Positions 8,588-16,459 of a stretch of 64,000 bases of DNA are shown piece by piece. Below the pieces are notes generated by a model that worked only from the letters and a program-made list of their open reading frames with translations, was not told the DNA's origin and did no database searches. Position numbers and translations under genes: made by a program. Positions within the stretch are counted from its first letter, which is position 1, and each line of letters opens with the position of its first letter. This stretch comes from Apoderus coryli. Its lineage: Eukaryota > Arthropoda > Insecta > Coleoptera > Attelabidae. The stretch covers positions 5,456,001 through 5,520,000 of the forward strand of contig OU452208.1 of NCBI GenBank assembly GCA_911728435.2. The letters are read 5' to 3'.

Positions 8588-10057
8588 TTAGACAAATTTC
8601 AGAGAGCTGTAAAACGGGAAGCAATCAAATTCAATTTGCTCATTGAGGCAGTCATCCTTGTGGTATTTAGTGTGTTTGAAGATTTCGAGACATTCGAGGT
8701 TATTTAATTTTATACTCTTATTGCAGACATGTAGAGGGGTAAACCCTGTAAGGAGATCAAAGTTATGTCCATTATTGACTATATGGTTAGCGAAGGATGA
8801 GTTACTATTAATATCAGTTAAATGTCTATTAGTAGAATTATCAATGATCTTGGTGTGTTCAGAGATGCGAGTATTGAAAGTTCTGCCGGTCTGTCCGATA
8901 TAGGTAGCCGAACATTGGGGGGTTGTAAATGTTAGTTTATAGACTCCCGACTTATTTAGTGATGTCATATTATTATTGTTATGGTTGGAGTTGAAGAAGG
9001 ATCGAAGAGTGTTATTGGTTTTAAATGAGATATCCAAGCCATATCTTTCAAATGCTCTCTTAATATTATAAGTGAACGGTGCTATGTAGGTGATTGTATT
9101 GTATTTACATTTCTTATCTCGTGGCGTAATTAAATTCTTATTTATATTCTTATTTAAGTGGTTACAATACATTTTATTAATAGTACTTATAGGGTAGTTG
9201 TTATTATTTGCCATTGTGAAGATATTAGATAGTTCCTTGTTGAAGTTATCTACTGACATAGGAATATTAAATAGTCTGTGGAACAACGAGTTGAATGCTG
9301 CATATTTGTGGTTATATGGGTGGTTAGAAGTAAAAGGGATAATTGTATCTGTTGCAGTCGGTTTTCTGTAGATGCTGAAGTCTAGTCTGTCGTTAATTTT
9401 TGTTATATATGGGTCAAGGAATGGTATCCGATTATTGTGGGCAATTTCCATAGTGAAGGTTATGCGGGGGTGTATGGAATTAATGAAACTAAGAAACTGG
9501 TCGAGCTGCGCATGCGTACCATTAAACAGGACAAAGGTATCATCTACATAACGTGCGTAAGCCAGTATATGTTGGGAAATGGGGTTATTGAAAATTGTTT
9601 TTTCTAAGCTATTCATAAATATCTCAGCCAATAAAGGCGACAAGTTAGAGCCCATTGCTATTCCATTTATTTGTCTGTAAAACGACGAGTTAAATTCAAA
9701 AAAGTTTTGTTGAAGTGTGATGTTCAATAATTCGATAAGGTGGTCAATTTGTGTCATGTTTAATAATGGGTTAGCCATTAGTAGATTTTTGACTAAGGTA
9801 GAGCATTCGTCTGGGGGAATTGACGGAAACAGGTTGACTACGTCAAAGGACACCAATATAGTTCCATCATTACACACACTGTCTTTGAATTTTTGGGTTA
9901 ATTGGTAAGAGTTTTTTATGGCATATTGATTATCGAAAGTCGTTTTACTTTTTAAAACCATGTTAAGCCATTTTGCAAGGGCCGAAACATGTATTGATTG
10001 AATGAGTGGTTCGTTGGAGGGACCTGTTAATAAACAATTTAGTGGATGCGACAGCAT
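8588..10057 (-). CDS. Penelope-like reverse transcriptase with GIY-YIG endonuclease
   Basis: A 489-codon uninterrupted frame. Reverse transcriptase motifs in order: LVSFDVVNLFPSIP (68-81, motif A), NGIAMGSNLSPLLAEIFMN (131-149, motif B), ARYVDDTFVLF (168-178, motif C with YVDD) and IPFLDPYI (211-218). The C-terminal GIY-YIG nuclease is GVYKLTF (371-377) and TYIGQTGRTF (385-394), with NHIVNNGH (424-431) after it. The enzyme copies element RNA at a nicked target. PLE proteins are usually longer: the N-terminal part before motif A is short here, and the ATG lies inside the inverted arm, so the copy is probably 5'-truncated or starts elsewhere. The ATG at 10055-10057 is the only in-frame start near the element end. 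Whether this copy is active cannot be told. Confidence 0.88.
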   Translation of the reverse strand: MLSHPLNCLLTGPSNEPLIQSIHVSALAKWLNMVLKSKTTFDNQYAIKNSYQLTQKFKDSVCNDGTILVSFDVVNLFPSIPPDECSTLVKNLLMANPLLNMTQIDHLIELLNITLQQNFFEFNSSFYRQINGIAMGSNLSPLLAEIFMNSLEKTIFNNPISQHILAYARYVDDTFVLFNGTHAQLDQFLSFINSIHPRITFTMEIAHNNRIPFLDPYITKINDRLDFSIYRKPTATDTIIPFTSNHPYNHKYAAFNSLFHRLFNIPMSVDNFNKELSNIFTMANNNNYPISTINKMYCNHLNKNINKNLITPRDKKCKYNTITYIAPFTYNIKRAFERYGLDISFKTNNTLRSFFNSNHNNNNMTSLNKSGVYKLTFTTPQCSATYIGQTGRTFNTRISEHTKIIDNSTNRHLTDINSNSSFANHIVNNGHNFDLLTGFTPLHVCNKSIKLNNLECLEIFKHTKYHKDDCLNEQIEFDCFPFYSSLKFV

Positions 10058-10060
10058 TTT
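9978..10060. repeat. 83-bp inverted repeat arm, sense 5' side
   Basis: Inverted partner of 7959-8041. It contains the start codon and the first 27 codons or so of the PLE frame, so the arm is coding on one side and untranslated on the other. Confidence 0.9.
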
Positions 10061-10107
10061 ATTTCCTAACTATTGGACGTCCACAGTAATATGGACTATT
10101 TCCTTAA

Positions 10108-10123
10108 AATCATATAATTAGTT
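10108..10123. repeat. 16-bp target site duplication, right
   Basis: Second copy of AATCATATAATTAGTT. Confidence 0.9.
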
Positions 10124-11575
10124 TTCCCAAAACCAAGTTGAATCACCACCCGGTATGGGAGCCGGTCTTTCTTAAATTGCTTTTGTTCAAATATTATAGC
10201 AGCTTAAAATCAGATATAGCATAGCAGATACGCATAGATGAGATGAGATAATATATTGAAATGCTGCAGCAGAAACATAGCGTACCAACGAGGAATATAA
10301 CCACTGTTTGATAATTTAATATTAATACCTCTGCATAGAAACTTCCTGCCGGCCCTATTATATTCTAAAATATTCAAAGTGGATGTTTTATTTTATGTGT
10401 GTAGTATGTGCATAAAAGCATAAAACGCCCGTCTGGGAAAATGTCTCTTTAAAGATCCCATTGCGCCAAGCACAGCACATGGTAATTAAGGGTATTTTCA
10501 TTCTAAATTATTTTGTGTTTCCTAAAATCGTAATTAAAGCGGTGTTAACAGAACAGGTTACTACGAATCTCTCAAAAAATATTACGCAATACAGGATGTT
10601 GTATTTAGAATGCTCAGACGGCACAATCTCTCCAATTGAGATTTTTAACAAATATAATCTCCATCGTGTTCAAAAACGTCAGGTACGGCGATCTCACTTG
10701 AAAACTAACACTCTGAAATTGTATAATATAGGATACTACTTCCAGTAAACACATATACGTAAATTAAACATTCATTCAACGTTTCAGTTGTTTATAAATG
10801 GTCTTACGTTAGAAAATTTACGGTTTATTTTAAGGTTAATTTGACACCGTTCAGTTTAAACGTTATAGACACGTGTTTTTTTATTCAAATACAACTACGT
10901 ACATTTATTATGTTTAAGTAACGTTGTATATGTATTATAAATAAACTATAAAATAAAAACGTTTATTTTAGGTGTTTTTTAAACGCGTGTGAAACATTGT
11001 GAAAATTAAAAACGTTTATAAAACGTTCTTTATAATAAACCGATATTTATAGCTAAAATAACGTTAGAAAATGTTCATTAGAAGCGCATAATTTTTAGAC
11101 GCGACAATGAAAACTTTAAAATTACGTTTTTTAAGATATTTTATAATAATCCGAAAACGTGTAAATTATCCCATAAAGATGCGTATTGCTTAATATGGGA
11201 AAATTTAAAACGTTTATAAATAAAGTACGTTATCACAATTCCAAATATGCAAATAGAAATACATGTGAAATCATTCTTAAAATGAGCGATATTTAAAGTG
11301 GGAAATTTTAAAACGTTGACATTACGATTCCAAACACTTTTAACACTAACAACGAATATTACATCCTAAATGTATTTTTAAAAATATAGATTATATAAAA
11401 CTTTATCCTTAATTTAGTTAAAACAGTAAAACAAACACTTTCTATACAAGTAAATACCTGATATATTTAGTTAGTTTACTGTTGAAAACACCATTTAAAA
11501 GGTGTTTAAATTGTACAAATTTTCTCTAATTTAACCCACATTGTAAGTTCTACCGTTTCCAAGATTCCAATGCTA
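10124..11575. other. Spacer with an AACGTT-rich block
   Basis: No recognised gene. A 95-codon plus-strand frame at 10461-10748 has no known content. Between about 10778 and 11315 the palindrome AACGTT occurs nine times, mostly as AAAACGTT(T/A), within very AT-rich DNA. Confidence 0.5.
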
Positions 11576-11579
11576 TCCC

Positions 11580-12060
11580 ATTCTTAAACGTATTTGTGCT
11601 TACTGCGTCTGGTCCGTATTACTTTATGGCAGTGAAGCATGGACCTTGAAGGCATCAACGACAAATAAGCTTGAGGTATTTGGACTGTGGTGGTATCGCC
11701 GAATGTTGAAGATCTCCTGGATTACCCACACTTCCAACTAGGAAGTACTTCTTATGATAAATATCAACAGGGAACTCATAAACACAATTAAGGCGAGAAA
11801 AACTGAATATTTCGGGCATATCATCAGAGGACCGAAGTACTCTCTACTCCGCCTTATTGTCTAAGGAAAAGTGAAAGGGACACGTTGGATTAGACAACAT
11901 AAGGCAGTGGACAGGACTGCAACCTGAACCACTTTTCAGAGCGGGCGGCGATCGTAACACCTTTAAAAATGTGATCACTACGGATAGGAAAATCAACACT
12001 TTCTCGAACGACTATGGAATTTGATGGGCGAGGCACCAGCCGAGAACAGCAACCATATGC
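11580..12060 (+). pseudogene. Non-LTR retrotransposon 3' end, RTE-like
   Basis: The frame starting near 11600 reads VWSVLLYGSEAWTLKAS, KLEVFGLWWYRRMLKISWI, then a stop, then LINTIKARKTEYFGHIIRGP and, after another stop, GKVKGTRWIRQ. This order (LLYGSE-W-TL, WYRRML-ISW, KIEYFGHI-RG, GK-GR) is the C-terminal region of RTE-type endonuclease/reverse transcriptases that are common in insects. Several stops are present and nothing of the polymerase core remains, so it is a 5'-truncated, decayed copy. Confidence 0.7.
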
Positions 12061-12966
12061 GTCCGCGAATGTCCCAAAAAAAAATGGTCATAATTTCATG
12101 AGGAGACATTTTTCGAACTTTTGACTTAAGTGATTTTCGCCTTATTTTTGGTTGTAGATTCTACCCCAAAGGGTGGGGTTAATTATTTGGGACCCCTGTA
12201 TATGTGCATTGTATTGACTGTATTATGGTACATTATGAGGGCTTTGTAATCATTTCAGAAAAAATTGTTTACGACAAAATTTGTACGATGCATTTCGAAC
12301 TATTACTTATTATGCCCTTGACCTAAAAAAATTTTGACGTCAGATCTGGTTGTTCAAATTGAACTTACTATTTTGGACCTCGGCAATGAAGATAGCGGAA
12401 AATTCTACACTCAGATTATAGGATTCTATATGCACTATTACTACGGGGCCTTGAATTCCACCCTCATGCCCATTTCAAAGTGGCTACCAAACATTTTGAA
12501 GTTAATTTATCTTGGCTATTTCATGAAGATATTTAGAGTGATATCACAATGTTGCCAATTAATAAATGTGGATCAGCTAAAAGAAGACATTGAACAGGTC
12601 TCGTATACAGTAGAGGCCGCTTGGGCAACGCAGTCGGGATAAGCCTCATCCCGGTATGGAAAATATAACGCAAAGTGAATCCTCATCCCTACCATTACCA
12701 TATCTGTACAAGCTTTACCACCACATTGAAAGCTCTATATATGCGTCGTGCGCAATTCATCCCACATAACACTAAGCCACAATAAAGTATGAAAATCCCG
12801 TTGATGTTTTTAGTGATCCATTTAGACTACCTCCAAAGTTAAATGTGCCCCTTCATTTATTTTTATTTTTTTGCAACAAAACCGTAATGGACTACTTGAA
12901 GATGTACCAATAGATCTGATACTACGAATGTGGTTTATGCAAGAAGGGGCTTCTCTTTAAATATAG
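12061..12966. other. Spacer
   Basis: Holds a 102-codon plus-strand frame (12334-12642) without recognisable motifs and a GGGTGGGGTTAATTATTTGG repeat-like piece near 12170. No support for a gene. Confidence 0.4.
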
Positions 12967-12970
12967 TATA

Positions 12971-14301
12971 CGAGGTCTGTTCAAAAAGTTCCCGGAATTT
13001 TTGAATTGCGCGCGTCTGGAGAGTCCGGTGGTCAAAATTTTTTTTATTGTGTTGGTACACATGTCCCTAATGTATGGTGAAATTTTCAGCTGTATTCATT
13101 GTTTACATTCTGTCTTGTAGCGGCTGATGTAGACGTGTTTTTTTGAGCTCGGCGATTTTTGTTAGTTTAAACAATGGAAGAACTGAAGAGTCAAAGAATT
13201 TGTATTAAATTTTGCGTGAAAAATGAAATAAAGTGTAAACAAGTGTGCGAAATGTTACAGAGAGCCTACGGTGAGTCTGCTATGAAAAAAACAAGTGTTT
13301 ACGAGTGGTATAAGCGTTTCCAAGATGGCCGCGAAGACGTTGAAGACGACGAACGCTCCGGTCGACCCAGCACGTCAATAATCGATGAAAATGTGGGAAA
13401 AGAGGAAAAAATGATTATGGATGATCGCCGAATCACAATTAGAGAAGTTGCTGATGAAGTTGGCATATCAGTTGGCTCATGCCATCATATTTTTTCAAAG
13501 GTTTTGGGCATGAAACGAGTGGCAGCAAAATTCGTTCCAAAACTGCTGAATTTTGATCAAAAAAACAAACGCATTACCATCGCTCAGGAGCTGTTAAACG
13601 ACGTCAACGACGATCCAAATTTACTTGAAAGGGTCATAACTGGTGATGAAACATGGGTGTACGGTTATGATGTCGAAACAAAAGCACAATCGTCCACGTG
13701 GAAGCACTCAACGTCACCAAGAGTGAAAAAAGCACGTCAAGTTCGATCAAATGTCAAGGTTTTGCTTACTGTTTTCTTCGATTATAATGGCATAGTGCAT
13801 AAAGAATTCTTGCCAAAAGGTCAAACCGTCAATAAGGAGTATTACCTTGAAGTAATGCGACGTTTGCGTGAAGCAATTCGAAAAAAACGCCCCGATTTAT
13901 GGAAAAACAATTCATGGGTTTTGCACCACGATAACGCACCTGCTCATTCATCGTTGCTTATTCGTGATTTTTTGGCTAAAAACAAGACTTTAATCATGCC
14001 CCAACCTCCTTATTCACCAGATATCGCTCCGTGTGATTTTTTCCTGTTCCCAAAGTTGAAGAGACCCATGAAAGGACAGCGTTTTTCATCGATTGAAGAG
14101 ATAAAGGCAGAATCGCTGAGAGTGCTACAGAGCATTACAAAAAGTGACTATCAAGGGTGTTTTGAAGACTGGAAAAAACGCTGACATAAGTGTATTATAT
14201 CTAGGGGGGATTACTTTGAAGGGGACCATATAGATGTAGACGAATAAATAAATATTTTTTTAGAAAAATGAGAATTCCGGGTACTTTTTGAACAGACCTC
14301 G
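12971..14301 (+). mobile_element. mariner transposon, full length
   Basis: 1331 bp between TA dinucleotides (12969-12970 and 14302-14303). The terminal inverted repeats start CGAGGTCTGTTCAAAAAGT on both sides and match over about 28 bp with one mismatch (TTCCCGG versus TACCCGG). One transposase frame occupies 13174-14184. Size, TA duplication and repeats are typical of mariner. Confidence 0.95.
13174..14184 (+). CDS. mariner transposase, near-intact
   Basis: 336 codons from the ATG after the 5' terminal region. N-terminal paired helix-turn-helix: SVYEWYKRFQDGREDVEDDE and ITIREVADEVGISVGSCHHI. Catalytic triad D,D(34)D intact: GDETWVYGYD (about residue 156), HHDNAPAH (about 251), SPDIAPCDFF (about 286), with exactly 34 residues between the second and third Asp. 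It cuts and pastes the element at TA sites. The frame stops at TGA 14182-14184 after DWKKR; mariners of this type read on through Trp and a HKCI box. Here the same frame continues without a stop to TAA 14245-14247, so the TGA most likely replaced a TGG and cuts off about 21 residues. Confidence 0.93.
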   Translation: MEELKSQRICIKFCVKNEIKCKQVCEMLQRAYGESAMKKTSVYEWYKRFQDGREDVEDDERSGRPSTSIIDENVGKEEKMIMDDRRITIREVADEVGISVGSCHHIFSKVLGMKRVAAKFVPKLLNFDQKNKRITIAQELLNDVNDDPNLLERVITGDETWVYGYDVETKAQSSTWKHSTSPRVKKARQVRSNVKVLLTVFFDYNGIVHKEFLPKGQTVNKEYYLEVMRRLREAIRKKRPDLWKNNSWVLHHDNAPAHSSLLIRDFLAKNKTLIMPQPPYSPDIAPCDFFLFPKLKRPMKGQRFSSIEEIKAESLRVLQSITKSDYQGCFEDWKKR

Positions 14302-14303
14302 TA

Positions 14304-14939
14304 TTTAATTCGTTTTATTATAACAATTTGAAGTGCACTGTATTATTCCAACTTCCATACCATCGCATTTCAGAAAATGCATCGTTACGTCTCTTATGTG
14401 TCCAAAAATCGCTCTTACGCTTCTGCATCTCTAAACACTTTTCTGAATTATTCAACACGCCTATAGTCGGTGAATAATTTATAAACTAACACGGTTACCC
14501 TCCTCCCTCCCAGTGGAAACATCTTAACTTACGTGATTCCCATGTGTGGTATTATTACTTTTTTGTGGAGAATAAATGAACATATAAATAAACATAGAAA
14601 GTTCTATGTGTGGAAGATAAATACAGAAGCATCACTAAAATATTTATACGGGGGTAACTTAACTAAAACGCTAGGAACTGTTGATTTTATTTTTATGGGA
14701 CAGATTTCTTTGGTAGTTCAACTTATGTTCCATCTCCGACTAGAGGTGACTTTCTACACTGAAAATTTAAACGGAAATAGTGTGAAAAATTTGCGAAAGA
14801 TTTTAGCCTATTAGAAGTAAAAAATTTCGAAGACTCTCTTAAAAATTTTGAGGAATTTAATAAAATCAATCCTAAATAGCTTTTTTACACTGAACCGAAA
14901 AGGTACGTGATATTAATAAAAAAGTGCTTCAAATCAATG
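14304..14939. other. Spacer
   Basis: A 93-codon plus-strand frame (14533-14814) shows no known motif. Nothing else recognised. Confidence 0.4.
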
Positions 14940-15405
14940 AACGTCAACATTAAATTTGAGCCGATGATGGGTGACATTAATACAATAACCGTTCGTACAT
15001 TAATTCGGTAGCGAATTCTGTACGTTGAATTATTAAATAATGAACATAAATTTATGCTCGCCGGTTATTGATCTAACGAATGAGGGACATTAATTTATAA
15101 CCTCTGTACGTTAAACCGATGTTAGCAGGTTGTTAAGGTTACGAACGATGAAGATTAGTTTATGTCTCCAATACGTAAAACCGATGTTAGCTGGTTATTA
15201 ATGTTACGAACCATGAACATTAATCTATGATTTTTGTACATTAAACCGGTGTCAGCTGGTTATTAATGTTACGAACGATGAACATTAATCTATGATTTTT
15301 GTACATTAAACCGATGTCAGCTGGTTATTAATGTTACGAACGATAAACATGAATCTATGACTTTTGTACGTTAAACCAATGTTAGCTGATGATTACATTG
15401 TGTTA
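14940..15405. repeat. 65-bp tandem repeat array
   Basis: The block AAACCGATGTTAGCTGG recurs with exact 65-bp spacing (anchors at 15116, 15181, 15246, 15311 and 15376). Each unit also holds ATTAATGTTACGAACGATGA and ATTTTTGTAC. Units at 15181-15375 are nearly identical; earlier ones (14940-15115) are diverged. About five clear and two weak units. Looks like a small satellite. Confidence 0.9.
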
Positions 15406-15866
15406 TAATAATTGTTTTACGTAATTATGTTCGCCGGAAATTATTATTACGAAAGATTGAGATTATTGTTCTGTATTCAATCAATAATCGCGAGCATATA
15501 CATATGTATTATGTGTACTGCAAAGTGGAGTATGGTTCAAATATACTAGTACCAATGGTTAGAGAACTTAAAAGCCCAAATAAGACTCAAAATTATCTTG
15601 CTGTACGTCCATTGATTTGATGCACCTGCTTTGTAAATAAATTAAATTATATTTGTACGACACTCGAAATCTAAAGGCTTTATTTTTAATTTAGTTAATA
15701 TTAAATGCTAAACATGTGAGGTGAATAGGGAGAAAAAACTATATTTGGAAACTAAAGTCCGCGGAAATTCTTTTAAAGAAAATTGGAAATTGTTACGAGA
15801 TCTAAACATTTATGCAAGGGAAAATATCACAATACTGTCTTCTATTCATGATGTTGATAATATTAA
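15406..15866. other. Spacer
   Basis: AT-rich, no gene or recognised repeat. Confidence 0.4.
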
Positions 15867-15867
15867 T

Positions 15868-16048
15868 GATAATTACGAATAATTATATTAATTCCTATAC
15901 GAAACTTTAATTACAATTGAAAACTGAATTTATTTCAATTACTAAAAGAAACAACTTAATCTTTATTAAAATTGATTGGAAACAAAAAGGCCTTCAATTA
16001 AAAGAATTAGCAAAGAACTTACTGAACTTAAACTTCGATTATTATTAA
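15868..16048 (+). repeat. Repeat family X, copy 1, segment 1
   Basis: Matches 35953-36139 (copy 2) almost base for base, from TAATTACGAATAATTATATT to CTTCGATTATTATTAA. It stops at a TTAA where a piggyBac-type element is inserted and resumes at 19461. Confidence 0.9.
16045..16048. repeat. TTAA target site, left copy
   Basis: TTAA at 16045-16048 and 19461-19464 flank the element; copy 2 of family X has only one TTAA at this place. Confidence 0.9.
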
Positions 16049-16204
16049 CCCTTAACAACCCAGAAAGGTTTTGTATCGTATCTGACCAGTAGTGTCCGAT
16101 GGACACACTAAAAAATATTTGATTTTTATAATAAATTACACCCTATATGTAAATATCACACATTTAGTAATACTAGAACTTAAATAGACGTCCATTTTAC
16201 CACA

Positions 16205-16440
16205 AACAATTTTTTTTGTTGAATGATATGCGGCTTTACCAATTCGGTTGCAACTTCACGTAAGTAAATTTTTCTTTGGGAGCATTTCTTCTTCTAATTC
16301 CAATTGGAATATACATTTTCCCAAATATTTAGTGATGCAACCCCCACATCAACAATATTTTGAAAAAATGCCATTGGCCACCTGTTGGTTCTCTCTATAC
16401 TTGTTTACAATAATGGAGAATATGCAAATCGTTACAAACA
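16205..16440 (-). pseudogene. piggyBac transposase C-terminal remnant
   Basis: Minus-strand frame reads ERTNRWPMAFFQNIVDVGVA, then SLNIWENVYSNWN, a stop, then KIYLREVATELVKPHI. R-R-W-P-A-F---DI and the L-E-L-P-I tail are hallmarks of the piggyBac transposase C-terminal region. A stop upstream (LL*TSIER) and one in the middle show decay. The DDD catalytic part is absent. Confidence 0.75.
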
Positions 16441-16449
16441 TTTATCCTA

Positions 16450-16459
16450 AAATCAGTAA
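16450..16459. repeat. 10-bp LINE target site duplication, left
   Basis: AAATCAGTAA at 16450-16459 and 19124-19133 brackets the LINE, next to its poly(A) (poly(T) here) end. Confidence 0.85.

Larger units (their letters stand above)
7956..10107 (-). mobile_element. Penelope-like element, best-preserved copy
   Basis: A 2152-bp insert between 16-bp direct repeats. It has an 83-bp inverted repeat (7959-8041 and 9978-10060, perfect by eye), a 47-bp single-copy tail (10061-10107) at the sense 5' side, one long minus-strand frame, and a hammerhead motif overlapping the sense 3' arm. PLEs are known for such terminal arrangements, for GIY-YIG endonucleases and for variable target duplications. Because both duplications are exact, the insertion is young. 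Confidence 0.9.

Noticed and set aside
8643..8903. 86-codon plus-strand frame
   Set aside because: Antisense shadow of the PLE endonuclease region.
14940..15405. CRISPR-like array
   Set aside because: The 65-bp units are contiguous and the whole unit repeats; there are no unique spacers, and the context is eukaryotic.
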